A stretch of 34,697 bases of DNA. It comes from Saprospiraceae bacterium (GTDB lineage: Bacteria > Bacteroidota > Bacteroidia > Chitinophagales > Saprospiraceae). A model generated the notes under the pieces. It had not been told where the DNA came from. It worked only from the letters and a program-made list of their open reading frames with translations, and ran no database searches. The stretch spans positions 1 through 34,697 of the forward strand of contig JAGFIW010000183.1 of assembly GCA_024103195.1 (NCBI GenBank), written 5' to 3'. A program made the translations under genes and the position numbers. This document shows positions 1-8,733 of the stretch, one piece after another. The number at the start of each line of letters is the position of its first letter. Position 1 is the first letter of the stretch.

Positions 1-1015
1 GGCATGCCTTGACCAGCGGGAGAGGCTTGACCGTGGTAATGATGTATTGGATGCTGACCTCGGGCCCTCCGTTTTGATTGGTGGCCGCCCGGAAGTCGGA
101 AACGTTGACGTCCCAACTGAATCCTGCCTTCCACCGCCGCCAGTCGACACCGATGACCGGCGCCCAGGCATCATTCTCGTTGAATCGGTAATCCACACCG
201 ACCGACAAGGCAAATTCCCGTGTTTTTGCCTCGCTGAGATGAAACTTCAACCCCAACCCTCCCAAGCTCTCGTAATTGGGTACCTGGAACATCGCCAACA
301 CACGGTACAGCAGGTCAAAAGGTCCCACAAGCCTAACCGCACCATTGAGATATCCGGTCAAACGGGACTTCATCTCGTATTCGCGATTCTCGTTGAACTT
401 TTGCATCGGGGTATTTAGGTTGCACCATACGCCAACAAGATCGAACCAGGTACGTGCAGACACCTGCTGGTGGAGATTGAGCCCTGTGCCCAGCGTAGCA
501 AAGCTGAAATTGGTGTTCAGGAAAACTTCCCCCGGGTCCCAGGTCGGTTGGTACTGGTTACCATCGTATTGGGAATCAAAGGTCAGATCTCCGGTGTCGT
601 ATCGCCGGTTGTTGAACGCTCCCTGAAGACCTACGGTCAAATAATAGGAGGAGGCAATTTTGTGGGTATAACTGGCCCCGAGTGCTACCTGAAGCGTGCG
701 TAGCCGGGAAGTGCCTGCCTGGTCGTGAAGCAAATGGATACCTCCGCCGAAAAGGCCGTTCTTCATCCCTTTTACATAGAATTTACGGTCATAGGCAAGA
801 GCGATCGTCTCGTACTTCACCGGTACGTTGTACCACTGGTTGCGGTAGTTACCGCTTATCCTGTGATCGCCACTGAAAACGCCCGTGAGGGCAGGATTCA
901 CGTAAAACGGCGCATTGTAATACTGAGACCAGTGGATATCCAGATCCTGGGCCGTTAACCCCAGAGGCAAGAGTCCTATCCACAACCTTGCAGCCAGCGT
1001 CATCCATCTGTTCAT
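1..1015 (-). CDS. PorP/SprF family type IX secretion membrane protein (3' end cut by window)
   Basis: Reading leftward from an ATG at 1015, an uninterrupted frame of 338 codons runs off the window edge. It starts with a short signal peptide (about 1-22, ending LGLTAQ) followed by the hallmark PorP/SprF opening DIHWSQYYNAPFYVNPALTG and GNYRNQW. The rest alternates short amphipathic strands, as in an outer-membrane beta barrel, and the visible end (PEVSIQYIITTVKPLP) resembles the usual family C-terminus, so only a few residues are probably missing. Family members support T9SS secretion or gliding and often sit beside the adhesin they serve; that partner would lie outside the window. A near-consensus -7 element (TATCTTTA, 1062 to 1055) lies about 40 nt upstream of the start, without a TTG at -33. 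The family call is firm; the specific role is inferred. Confidence 0.9.
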   Translation of the reverse strand, partial: MNRWMTLAARLWIGLLPLGLTAQDLDIHWSQYYNAPFYVNPALTGVFSGDHRISGNYRNQWYNVPVKYETIALAYDRKFYVKGMKNGLFGGGIHLLHDQAGTSRLRTLQVALGASYTHKIASSYYLTVGLQGAFNNRRYDTGDLTFDSQYDGNQYQPTWDPGEVFLNTNFSFATLGTGLNLHQQVSARTWFDLVGVWCNLNTPMQKFNENREYEMKSRLTGYLNGAVRLVGPFDLLYRVLAMFQVPNYESLGGLGLKFHLSEAKTREFALSVGVDYRFNENDAWAPVIGVDWRRWKAGFSWDVNVSDFRAATNQNGGPEVSIQYIITTVKPLPLVKAC

Positions 1016-1421
1016 AGGCTTACCAGTTTGTACAGTTCAGCGGACTAACCGCCATAAAGATACTTAACATTTTAACATAATGCATCGGGACACCCGCTTT
1101 CTTTCCCTTCCCGGACTGACAAAGTATCCTTTGATAGACAATGCAATATGAAACATACCTGATCAATGGCCACAGGATAAAACCATGCCACACCCTCCAT
1201 GGATAGCCCAGTGTGCCTGTTGCCGTTTACGATTACATGTCACAAATTCGGCATTCTCTTCCATTTCGTTGATCAAGGGAATTTGGACTTCAGACCTCCC
1301 CGAAAAACGAACCCATTATTCGTTGCACCCTTCTCCTCTGTTCCTATATCCCGAACCCGGGGATAATGTTGCTGCCTGATTTCATCCAGGTTTCAATCCC
1401 CCGTTTTCTTACCTTTAAGGG
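1016..1421. other. Intergenic region without a recognisable gene (406 bp)
   Basis: This divergent gap separates porP/sprF (minus) from nnr (plus). A 64-codon open frame at 1185-1379 has no recognisable motif and a composition unlike the neighbouring proteins, so I do not call it. A short inverted repeat (ATCCC...GGGAT) lies near 1350-1366 with no T tract. The region presumably carries both divergent promoters, but only a degenerate -7 motif for porP/sprF is visible. No RNA gene or riboswitch was recognised. Confidence 0.6.
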
Positions 1422-2933
1422 ATGATCCCCTTACTGGATTCCGGAGAAATCCCGGGCTGGGACGCTTTCACCATCCGCCATGAACCGGTGACATCCATGG
1501 CATTGATGGAGCGGGCTGTCGATCGTCTCTTTGCCTGGGTCGAAGCCGGATTTCCCGCTTACCGACACCCTGTCCTGATCGCCGTCGGCCCGGGCAACAA
1601 CGGAGGTGATGGGTTGGGATTGGCTTGCCGCCTGGTCGAAGCCGGTTATGACGTGACGGTTTGGCGGATCGTGGAAGGTCGCACACCCGAGCATCTGGTC
1701 CAATGGCAGAAGGTCTTGTGCCACAAGGCCATCCGGGTCCTGCAATGGCCTGAAGTGCCCGAAAACGAGACCCCTCAAACGCTCGTGATCGACGCCTTGT
1801 TGGGCAGCGGAGCCAGGCCCGGCCTCAATGATGCCATGACCCGTGTCGTCGAAACGCTGAACCGGATGAACGGCATTCGCATCAGCATTGATATCCCTAC
1901 GGGACTTGGTGGTGAAGGATTCTTGGGAGAACCGGCATTTCATGCCGATCATACCCTGGCCATCCAAGTCCCCAAAAAATCGTTTTTCCTGCCGGAATCC
2001 GAACACTGCGTGGGCCAATGGGAAATCCTGGATATTGGCCTGCATCCCGGTTATCCGGCATTGGCGACCTGCAATACCTGGCTGTTGGAAAAAGAGGATG
2101 TCGCCCCCCTGCTGCGGGAGCGTTCCCGTTTTGCCCACAAGGGGACCATGGGCCATGCCCTGTTGGTGGCAGGAAGTTCGGGGATGATGGGAGCGGCCAT
2201 GCTTGCTGCCGAAGCCTGTTTGCGCAGCGGTTGCGGCAAACTGACCGTACACATCCCCCGAGAGGGCGTGCCTTTGCTCCATACCCGCATTCCCGAAGCA
2301 CTCGTGAATGCCGACCCCCATCGCTCCTGTTGGAGCGAACCGGTGGTTTCAAACGGTTTTCAAGCACTGGGCATTGGCTGTGGCACAGGGACCAACCTGA
2401 TCAGCCAAAGAGCTCTGGCATCCACCCTCCGGGAGATCCAATGCCCTTTGGTCCTTGACGCGGACGCCCTCAATGCACTGGCGGTTCACCCCGATTGGTG
2501 GACCTTCCTGCCACCGGGCAGTATCCTGACCCCCCATCCCGGCGAATTCCGCCGCCTTGCCGGCCAGGACACCTCCAGCGATACCGAATGGCCATTGTTG
2601 AGAGAAATGAGTGTCACACATCGCGTCATCATTGTCCTCAAAGGCGCCTATACCCGTATAGCACTCCCTGACGGTCGCATCCTCGTCAATCCCACCGGAA
2701 ACCCTGGCATGGCCACGGCTGGCGCCGGAGACGTCCTCACGGGAATATTGACCGGTATGCTGGCCCAGGGATATCCTCCCGAACAGGCCGCCATGCTGGG
2801 CGTATACCTGCATGGATGGGCCGGGGACCTCGCCAGAAAAGCCCTGGGTGCCTGTGAAGCCCTCGTGGCCGGTGATATCATCCACCATTTGGGTCATGCC
2901 TTTCATTCCCTGCACCCCAGGCAATATGCCTGA
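1422..2933 (+). CDS. nnr: Bifunctional NAD(P)H-hydrate epimerase / ADP-dependent NAD(P)H-hydrate dehydratase
   Basis: The 503-residue protein joins the two enzymes that repair hydrated NAD(P)H (NADHX, NADPHX). The N-terminal YjeF_N epimerase half shows SMALMERA (25-32) and the nucleotide-binding loop GPGNNGGDG (56-64), then VIDALLGSGARPGL. The C-terminal ribokinase-like dehydratase half begins near residue 240 with HKGTMGHALLVAG and carries LTPHPGEF (about 369-376) and the catalytic segment NPGMATAGAGDVLTG (about 427-441). Length and domain order match the usual bacterial fusion. The last 8 nt overlap the start of the sirtuin gene, so the two are probably translationally coupled. The ATG at 1422 is chosen because the protein then begins with the expected short lead-in to the epimerase domain. 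Confidence 0.95.
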   Translation: MIPLLDSGEIPGWDAFTIRHEPVTSMALMERAVDRLFAWVEAGFPAYRHPVLIAVGPGNNGGDGLGLACRLVEAGYDVTVWRIVEGRTPEHLVQWQKVLCHKAIRVLQWPEVPENETPQTLVIDALLGSGARPGLNDAMTRVVETLNRMNGIRISIDIPTGLGGEGFLGEPAFHADHTLAIQVPKKSFFLPESEHCVGQWEILDIGLHPGYPALATCNTWLLEKEDVAPLLRERSRFAHKGTMGHALLVAGSSGMMGAAMLAAEACLRSGCGKLTVHIPREGVPLLHTRIPEALVNADPHRSCWSEPVVSNGFQALGIGCGTGTNLISQRALASTLREIQCPLVLDADALNALAVHPDWWTFLPPGSILTPHPGEFRRLAGQDTSSDTEWPLLREMSVTHRVIIVLKGAYTRIALPDGRILVNPTGNPGMATAGAGDVLTGILTGMLAQGYPPEQAAMLGVYLHGWAGDLARKALGACEALVAGDIIHHLGHAFHSLHPRQYA

Positions 2934-3648
2934 AAGACATATCGTCGTTCTGACCGGGGCAGGGATCAGTGCCGAAAGCGGCATCCGGACTTTCAGAGAC
3001 TCGGGAGGCCTGTGGGAGGATCACGATATCCGTGAGGTAGCCTCGCCGGAAGGGTGGCAAAGGAACCCGGAGCTGGTCCATCGCTTTTACAACGCCCGCC
3101 GGGAACAATTGCATCATGTGTCGCCAAACCCTGCTCATTTTGCCCTGGCCCAACTCGAGCAGGCATTCCGGGTGACCATCATAACCCAAAATGTGGATGA
3201 TCTGCACGAAAGAGCCGGGAGCAGGCAGGTCATACATCTGCATGGAGAACTCCGGAAAGCCCGCAGCACCGGCGATCCCCGGTTGATCTATCCCTGGAAT
3301 GGTCCTCTAGATGTCCGGGACGTGTGTGAAAAAGGATTTCCGCTGAGGCCTCACATCATTTGGTTTGGGGAATCCGTTCCGTTGATGAAAGAAGCCGAAG
3401 AACACGTTCGCCAGGCCGATGTGCTGTTGGTTATAGGAACAGCACTCGGTGTATATCCCGCCGCCGGACTTTTGCTGTTCTGTCCCCGGAAGGCCTCCGT
3501 GTTTTATGTGGATCCCCATCCCGCCGAATGGCCGGGACCTACCCGAAACCGGTTGTCCGTCTTAAAGGAGAAAGCCTCTACCGGAGTAACCCGGTTGGTC
3601 CGGCATTGGATGGCCACGGGTGATTTCGGGCGTCCCCCCGAAGATTGA
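2926..3648 (+). CDS. cobB: NAD-dependent protein deacylase, SIRT5/CobB-like sirtuin
   Basis: The 240-residue Sir2-family enzyme removes acyl groups from lysines while consuming NAD+. Visible motifs are GAGISAESGIRTFRD (11-25), QNVDDLHERAG (88-98) with catalytic His106 in HLHGEL, PHIIWFGE, and the NAD-binding segment VLLVIGTALGVYPAAG. Tyr55 and Arg58 (FYNARR) match the Y-x-x-R pair of class III sirtuins that prefer succinyl or malonyl lysine. The four zinc-binding cysteines usual in the small domain are absent; only one Cys lies in that stretch. The ATG at 2926 overlaps the end of nnr by 8 nt and places the Rossmann motif at the normal distance from the N-terminus. The gene converges on pntB with only 13 nt between stops and no terminator visible. 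Confidence 0.92.
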   Translation: MPERHIVVLTGAGISAESGIRTFRDSGGLWEDHDIREVASPEGWQRNPELVHRFYNARREQLHHVSPNPAHFALAQLEQAFRVTIITQNVDDLHERAGSRQVIHLHGELRKARSTGDPRLIYPWNGPLDVRDVCEKGFPLRPHIIWFGESVPLMKEAEEHVRQADVLLVIGTALGVYPAAGLLLFCPRKASVFYVDPHPAEWPGPTRNRLSVLKEKASTGVTRLVRHWMATGDFGRPPED

Positions 3649-3661
3649 TCCCTAATGTAGG

Positions 3662-5050
3662 TCAGATCTGTTTCAGCTCTCCGACCAATGCAGTGAGGGA
3701 GGCTTTGGCATCCCCGAACAACATCCGCGTCTTGGGGGCGAAAAACAACTCGTTCTCGATACCGGCATATCCTTTCCCCATGGAGCGTTTCATGACGATG
3801 ACATTTTCCGATCGGGTGACATGAATGATGGGCATGCCGTAAATCGGACTTGAAGGATCGTGATCAGCCGCCGGATTGACTACATCGTTGGCACCGATGA
3901 TGATGGAGACATCGGTACTGGGCATGGCATCATTGGCTTCTTCCATTTCCCGCAACTTCGGATAGGGGACATCAGCTTCGGCGAGCAGTACATTCATGTG
4001 GCCGGGCATCCTGCCGGCGACCGGGTGAATGGCATAATAAACCTCGACGCCTTTTTCCTCCAGCAGCTTTTCAAAATCATGGCATACGTGCTGGGCTTGT
4101 GCTACCGCCAAACCGTATCCGGGCACGATGCAGACCTTGCGGGCATAGGCACAGAGGACGGCCGCATCCGTCACACTGATCTCGCGAATGGATTGGTCGC
4201 CCATTTCCCTTGCGGCGCCGGCGCCCCCTCCACCAAAAGCGCCGAGGAGTACATTCCACAAGGATCGGTTCATGGCCGAACACATCAGGAAGGTGAGGAT
4301 CATCCCCGCAGAACCCACGAGAATGCCACCGGTAAGCATGACCTGATTGTCGTACAGGAACCCGCCAAAAGCGGCAGCCATACCCGTAAATGAGTTGAGC
4401 AGGGAAATGACAACCGGCATGTCGGCACCGCCGATGGGCATGACAAACAACACCCCGTACAACAGAGACATGGCCAGGGTGATCCAGATATACATGGGTT
4501 GATCAGGGTGCATGACACCGAGCACCATCAGGACAAGGATGAGCACCAGCAGCCCCATATTCAATAGACGCAGCCAACCCGCGCGAATGTCCTTGATGCG
4601 GTCGTCGAGTTTGCCATAGGCCACCATACTGCCAGCAAACGAAATGCTGCCAATCACCAGGCCCAAATAGATGACGATGATCAGCCAAAGATCCTGCGTG
4701 TGGTGTCCGTTGTATTCAATGAGGGAGATCATGGCAGCGCAAGCGCCCCCCATTCCATTGAAAAAGGAAACCATTTGCGGCATGGCGGTCATTTTGACCT
4801 TCATCGCCATCAACCAACCGATTACGGTGCCGATGGCTATGGCCAACAGGATGAGCGGCAGGTTACGGATGCCCTGGCCTTCATTTTCGTGAAAAAAAAG
4901 GGTGGCCAGAATGGCCAGTCCCATTCCTGCTGCGGCATAAAGATTGCCTCGCTTGGCCGAGTCGGGATGACTCAGCATCTTCAAACCGATGATAAAGGAA
5001 AGGGATCCGATCAGGTAGGCTATTTCCAGCCAAAAGGCAGATGCTTGCAT
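3662..5050 (-). CDS. pntB: NAD(P) transhydrogenase subunit beta
   Basis: The 462-residue subunit holds most of the proton channel and the NADP(H)-binding domain III of the proton-translocating transhydrogenase. The first two-thirds are a string of hydrophobic helices (LIGSLSFIIGLKMLSHP, VSFFNGMGGACAAMISLIEY, VLFVMPIGGADMPVVISLLNS). The C-terminal soluble part has the NADP site VPGYGLAVAQAQH, the segment HPVAGRMPGHMNVLLAEADVP, and SIIIGANDVVNPAA. It is the last gene of pntAA-pntAB-pntB, starting 32 nt after pntAB. The complex uses the proton gradient to make NADPH from NADH. Confidence 0.96.
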   Translation of the reverse strand: MQASAFWLEIAYLIGSLSFIIGLKMLSHPDSAKRGNLYAAAGMGLAILATLFFHENEGQGIRNLPLILLAIAIGTVIGWLMAMKVKMTAMPQMVSFFNGMGGACAAMISLIEYNGHHTQDLWLIIVIYLGLVIGSISFAGSMVAYGKLDDRIKDIRAGWLRLLNMGLLVLILVLMVLGVMHPDQPMYIWITLAMSLLYGVLFVMPIGGADMPVVISLLNSFTGMAAAFGGFLYDNQVMLTGGILVGSAGMILTFLMCSAMNRSLWNVLLGAFGGGGAGAAREMGDQSIREISVTDAAVLCAYARKVCIVPGYGLAVAQAQHVCHDFEKLLEEKGVEVYYAIHPVAGRMPGHMNVLLAEADVPYPKLREMEEANDAMPSTDVSIIIGANDVVNPAADHDPSSPIYGMPIIHVTRSENVIVMKRSMGKGYAGIENELFFAPKTRMLFGDAKASLTALVGELKQI

Positions 5051-5082
5051 AGGGTATGGATGGTCGGATGGATCGAAATGGA

Positions 5083-5394
5083 TTATTTTTTCCGTTTGAA
5101 CATGGACAGCATGCGGTTGGTGACCACAAACCCCCCGACAACATTGAGCGTCCCGAGGATTACAGCCAGAAAGCCCAAGGTCAATGAAAGATAATCGTCC
5201 GGTGCCGCATGTCCCATGACAATAATGGCTCCGACAATGACTACGCCGTGTATGGCATTGGCCCCCGACATGAGCGGCGTATGCAATACGGCAGGTACAT
5301 TGGAAATGACTTCAATGCCCAACAGGATGGACAGGAGGATCACATAAATGAACTGCCGGTTTTCCAGGAAGAAGGAAAAGATATCTTGCCACAT
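5083..5394 (-). CDS. pntAB: NAD(P) transhydrogenase subunit alpha part 2 (membrane domain)
   Basis: This 103-residue integral membrane protein contains the short transmembrane part that is fused to PntA in E. coli but separate in many bacteria. Visible features are helices at about 15-32, 44-63 and 68-92, and the conserved family segment SNVPAVLHTPLMSGANAIHG. It begins 11 nt after the pntAA stop and precedes pntB, the order expected for a three-gene transhydrogenase operon. The basic end (MLSMFKRKK) fits a cytoplasmic tail. Confidence 0.94.
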   Translation of the reverse strand: MWQDIFSFFLENRQFIYVILLSILLGIEVISNVPAVLHTPLMSGANAIHGVVIVGAIIVMGHAAPDDYLSLTLGFLAVILGTLNVVGGFVVTNRMLSMFKRKK

Positions 5395-5405
5395 GGACGA
5401 CGGAA

Positions 5406-6527
5406 TTACGGATTGAGTAGAGATAGGACCCGGGTGTGCACGACTTCACCGTCCCGGGTCAGACAAGTGCCCTGGACAATGTCATCCTCAAAGTTGAGCT
5501 CCAGGCGATCCTCGCGTAGGATCAGTGCCAGGAAATTGACCATATTCTTGGAAAGCATCTTGCTGGCATCACCGGGAATGGTGGCCGGCAGATCGCTGTA
5601 ACCCAATATTTTGACGCCGTTGATGACCTCTGTCTGTCCGCTTCTGGTCATGGCGCAGTTGCCTCCCGTGCTGGCGGCGAGGTCAACAACTACCGATCCG
5701 GGTTTCATCCGCTGTACGGTCTCGGCGGTGACCAGGACAGGGGCTTTCCTGCCGGGGATCTGTGCCGTACAGATGACCACATTGGCTTTGGCGGCATGGT
5801 CGGCAATCATGGCCGCCTGCTTCTGCTTGAACTCCTCGGTTTGCTCAACGGCATATCCGCCGGCCGACTTTTCATCCCGGGCGCCCTCCACTTCTATGAA
5901 TTTTCCGCCCAGACTTTCCACCTCTTCGCGGGCAGCGGCTCGAACGTCAAAGGCTTCGACGACAGCGCCAAGCCTCCGGCCCGTTGCAATGGCCTGCAAG
6001 CCCGCAACACCCGCCCCCAGCACCAGCAGGCGGGCAGGACGAATGGAACCGGCCGCTGTCATGGACATGGGGAACATGCTGGGCAACTCCGTCGCTGCCA
6101 GCAGAACCGCCTTGTACCCGGCCAGCATCGCCATGGACGAAAGCACATCCATGGCCTGAGCCCTGGTGGTTCGGGGAATGAGTTCCTGACTGAACACCGT
6201 CAACTTGCGGGCAGCAAATCCCCGGGTCACTTCCGGTTGCTGCAGGGGTGCGAATTGCCCGACCAGGACAGCCCCCTCCTTGACAGTGCGCAATTCCGCT
6301 TCCGAAGGACCGTGGATACACAGCAGAAGATCGGACCGCTGCAACACATCCTGGCGGGACGCGATGATCGCCCCTTTCTCCACATAGGCCTCATCCGGGA
6401 AAAACGACCCGTCACCAGCCCCTTTTTCCACCAGGATCTCTGCGACCTTTTGTTTGTGAAGGGATGCCAGATCATCCGGTACCAGAGCGACTCTCGATTC
6501 AGGCTCGCGTAAAATTCCGATAACCAT
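5406..6527 (-). CDS. pntAA: NAD(P) transhydrogenase subunit alpha part 1 (NAD-binding domain)
   Basis: This 373-residue soluble protein forms domain I of the transhydrogenase and binds NAD(H). It belongs to the alanine dehydrogenase/PntA family: the N-terminus has GILREPESRVALVPDD, the Rossmann site is LVLGAGVAGLQAIATGRRLGA (about residues 168-188), and there follow DVRAAAREEVESLGGKFIEV and the closing segment GGNCAMTRSG. The protein lacks membrane segments, which are supplied by the next gene pntAB. It is the first gene of the operon. A promoter with TTG-N19-TATCTTGG lies 26-55 nt upstream of the start. Confidence 0.95.
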   Translation of the reverse strand: MVIGILREPESRVALVPDDLASLHKQKVAEILVEKGAGDGSFFPDEAYVEKGAIIASRQDVLQRSDLLLCIHGPSEAELRTVKEGAVLVGQFAPLQQPEVTRGFAARKLTVFSQELIPRTTRAQAMDVLSSMAMLAGYKAVLLAATELPSMFPMSMTAAGSIRPARLLVLGAGVAGLQAIATGRRLGAVVEAFDVRAAAREEVESLGGKFIEVEGARDEKSAGGYAVEQTEEFKQKQAAMIADHAAKANVVICTAQIPGRKAPVLVTAETVQRMKPGSVVVDLAASTGGNCAMTRSGQTEVINGVKILGYSDLPATIPGDASKMLSKNMVNFLALILREDRLELNFEDDIVQGTCLTRDGEVVHTRVLSLLNP

Positions 6528-6552
6528 AGTCAGGGATTGCGGTAAAAACGGC

Positions 6553-6582
6553 CCAAGATAGGAGGATCTATCCGTTAACCAA
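6553..6582 (-). promoter_or_regulatory. Probable promoter of the pnt operon
   Basis: On the minus strand TTG (6582-6580) is followed after 19 nt by TATCTTGG (6560-6553), one mismatch from the Bacteroidota sigma-A consensus TTG-N19-21-TAnnTTTG. It lies 26 nt before the pntAA ATG. Confidence 0.55.
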
Positions 6583-6742
6583 ATATGGATGGATAATTTC
6601 CTCGCTGGTTACACGCCTGTACGTATGCCGTTTCGTCCACGCGTTGACACGCTATCCACGACAAACGCCGGACATGGACGACGCAACGGCCGGCGGATGT
6701 CCAAAGCTGAAAGTGTTGTTCTATCAAAAGGTACCGGAGGAA

Positions 6743-7150
6743 TCAGGAGGTCCAGGGGAGACCCGAATATTCCTTTTTGAAACAGTATTTCATAACGTCG
6801 TGGGTCGTTATGATACCCACCAGTTTTCTCCCTTCCACAATCGGAATGGCGTGAAAAAGATGAGCCAGGAAGATCTCGGCTGCTGTACCGACCTTGTCAT
6901 TGGGTTCCAGTGTAGCCAGCTTGGTCGGCATGACATTTTCAATGATCACAGAGGTATATTCCGACTTGGCGAATTCTATCTTGAACAAATCATATGTGGT
7001 GATCAACCCGACGAGGGTTCCATTTTCCACTACCGGCAAATGATGGATGCGCTTGTTTCTCAATATGGCATCCGCCTTGTCGAGGGTATCCTTCGGCCCC
7101 AGCGTGATCAGTTCGCGGGACATTATGGAAGAGATCGGTTCGTTCATCAT
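6743..7150 (-). CDS. Two-CBS-domain protein
   Basis: The 135-residue protein consists almost entirely of two CBS domains. The first (about 8-62) contains ISSIMSRELITLGPKDTL and HHLPVVENGTLVGLITTYDL; the second (about 72-128) has NVMPTKLATLEPNDKV and HAIPIVEGRKLVGIITTHDVM. Such stand-alone pairs usually sense adenine nucleotides and act as regulators; the partner is not evident here. The second Met (MNEP, 7147) is an alternative start. It is divergent from the propeller gene cluster and has its own promoter-like sequence upstream. No link to the pnt genes can be shown beyond adjacency. Confidence 0.88.
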   Translation of the reverse strand: MMNEPISSIMSRELITLGPKDTLDKADAILRNKRIHHLPVVENGTLVGLITTYDLFKIEFAKSEYTSVIIENVMPTKLATLEPNDKVGTAAEIFLAHLFHAIPIVEGRKLVGIITTHDVMKYCFKKEYSGLPWTS

Positions 7151-7167
7151 AGGATGGATATTTCGGG

Positions 7168-7199
7168 AAAAGGTAATGACTTTTTTCGATATCCCGCAA
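7168..7199 (-). promoter_or_regulatory. Probable promoter of the CBS-domain gene
   Basis: On the minus strand TTG (7199-7197) is followed after 21 nt by TACCTTTT (7175-7168), one mismatch from TAnnTTTG, ending 17 nt before the CBS gene start. Confidence 0.5.
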
Positions 7200-7216
7200 T
7201 AGGACTACATTTAAGG

Positions 7217-8122
7217 ATGTTTCCCGAATCCTGCCGGCTACCGTTTCTGTCCATGTGGACGACACTTGTCCTGGTGGCCCCGAGTCTCCCGGCCAGTTCC
7301 TGGCTGCATGCCCAGTTGCCGGCTACCGACATGATCCTCATCGAGCTTTCGGATTCTGGTATTCCCCAGCATTTCAAACACTTGACGTCCATGGTGGGCG
7401 GTTCATATCGCCAGCAACCTGCCTTTGTCGAAACGGATGTCCTATTGATCAGCTCCGATGAAGCCAGACCGGAACATCCCGACATTTGGATGCTGGACCT
7501 TCAAAAAAACATACGGACCAGGTTCACCAACAGCTCCTGCCGTGCCTTCAGCCCCCGGATAAGGCCGGGCACCCGCCATGTCACTTTTGTCGGTCAGGAG
7601 CCCGATTCCTCCCAATTCCTGTACGCCGTGGATCGTCCGGGTGCCGCTCCCGTAAATATCTTGCCTGAAATACCCCAGGTAGGGTATTATTCCTGGGCCA
7701 GTGAATCCGTCCTGGCCCTCTTCCTCGTCGGACAGCCTCATCGGCTGGAATGGGTGGATTTGGTGGACGGAATGCGACATCTGGTATGTCTGGAACCCGG
7801 CCGATCCTTCCAATTTGATGACAAGGGCCAACTGGTTTACATCCAAAAGGTACTGCCCGATGTCCGCTATGTCAAACGATTTGACCCGTCAACCCGCCGA
7901 TCCGAAATTCTGGTCCGGGCTCCACAGGACAGCGAGGATTTGGCTTTGCTTCAGGACGGGACCATCCTGATGACCCAAGACAGCCGCATACTGCGCTTTC
8001 GACCGGGCAAGGATCTTCAGTGGGTGGAATGGATCGACCTTGCTCCCATGGGTATCCATCGCATGTCCCGGATAGCCGTTGGGAACCACAGGACCCTTGC
8101 TGTTGTTATCGCCCAACCATGA
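7217..8122 (+). CDS. Exported beta-propeller-like protein of unknown function
   Basis: This 301-residue protein opens with a signal-peptide-like stretch (MWTTLVLVAPSLPASSWLHAQ from the second Met, 7253) and then shows repeated short strands of the TolB/WD40-like PD40 type: LLISSDEARPEHPDIWMLDL, FSPRIRPGTRHVTFVGQ, LYAVDRPGAAPVNILPE, RHLVCLEPGRSFQFDDKG and YVKRFDPSTRRSEILVRAP. The spacing suggests a five- or six-bladed propeller. No catalytic motif is visible. The ATG at 7217 has AAGG just upstream; the frame is open further left, but that stretch overlaps the CBS gene and its promoter and is not protein-like. It overlaps the DUF1684 gene by 4 nt (ATGA), so the three genes to 9567 look like one operon. 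A role in sugar or protein binding at the envelope is only a guess. Confidence 0.7.
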   Translation: MFPESCRLPFLSMWTTLVLVAPSLPASSWLHAQLPATDMILIELSDSGIPQHFKHLTSMVGGSYRQQPAFVETDVLLISSDEARPEHPDIWMLDLQKNIRTRFTNSSCRAFSPRIRPGTRHVTFVGQEPDSSQFLYAVDRPGAAPVNILPEIPQVGYYSWASESVLALFLVGQPHRLEWVDLVDGMRHLVCLEPGRSFQFDDKGQLVYIQKVLPDVRYVKRFDPSTRRSEILVRAPQDSEDLALLQDGTILMTQDSRILRFRPGKDLQWVEWIDLAPMGIHRMSRIAVGNHRTLAVVIAQP

Positions 8123-8730
8123 AAAACTCCATCCTTCTCTTGCTTGTACTGTCCACCGGCACCTTCGCGCATGCCCAGCATTGGGCAGACTCCGTGCTGC
8201 AGCACCGGGAGAGGCAAATCCGGGACCTCCTGGCCGACACGCGACAGCCCGTAGATTCAACTACCGTGAAGGGCATTTCTTGGTTTGAACCGGATGCCTC
8301 ATTCCGTTTGACCGGACACCTGGAACCTCTGACAGACGTAACTCCCATCGATATCCCCACGTTCAGCGGGATAACCAAACCCTTCCGTCCCGTAGCGCGC
8401 TTTGTAGGCCGGTATGGCGAATACTCTTTCCAACTGACACTGTATGAGTACGCTTCGAAAGGACTTTCGCGCATCTCGACACCCCTTTTCCTACCCTTCA
8501 AAGATCCCTCCAACGGCGATACCAGTTATGGGGGTGGCCGTTATCTCGATATCCCACGCGAAATCCTCCAGGCCGATACCGTGATTATCGATTTCAATCT
8601 CGCCTACAACCCATTGTGTGCTTATTCCGACGGTTTCAATTGCCCGATTCCTCCGACAGAGAACCACCTGGATTTTCCAGTACATGCCGGGGAAAAGGCC
8701 TTTCCGGACGCCTTGCACAAAAATCATTGA
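8119..8730 (+). CDS. DUF1684 domain-containing exported protein
   Basis: The 203-residue protein has a signal peptide (about 1-20, MKNSILLLLVLSTGTFAHAQ) and the DUF1684 signature: ISWFEPDASFRLTGHLEPL, GEYSFQLTLYEY, LFLPFKDPSNGDTSYGGGRYLDI (glycine-rich motif near 138-145), DFNLAYNPLCAYSDGFNCPIPP and a final AGEKAF. DUF1684 proteins are widespread in Bacteroidota and Actinobacteria; their biochemical function is not established to my knowledge. It starts within the stop codon of the propeller gene (ATGA) and is followed after 3 nt by the BtuF-like gene. Confidence 0.88.
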   Translation: MKNSILLLLVLSTGTFAHAQHWADSVLQHRERQIRDLLADTRQPVDSTTVKGISWFEPDASFRLTGHLEPLTDVTPIDIPTFSGITKPFRPVARFVGRYGEYSFQLTLYEYASKGLSRISTPLFLPFKDPSNGDTSYGGGRYLDIPREILQADTVIIDFNLAYNPLCAYSDGFNCPIPPTENHLDFPVHAGEKAFPDALHKNH

Positions 8731-8733
8731 GGC

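Noticed and set aside
47..418. Plus-strand open frame of 123 codons at the left edge
   Set aside because: It lies opposite the clear PorP/SprF coding frame.
1185..1379. 64-codon open frame in the 406-bp gap
   Set aside because: No start context, motif or plausible structure; composition unlike the neighbouring proteins.
1410..1417. TACCTTTA just before the nnr start as a promoter
   Set aside because: It ends only 4 nt before the ATG and has no TTG at the right distance; a leaderless start is possible but not supported.
1431..2321. 296-codon open frame opposite nnr
   Set aside because: Antisense to well-conserved Nnr motifs; no protein-like pattern.
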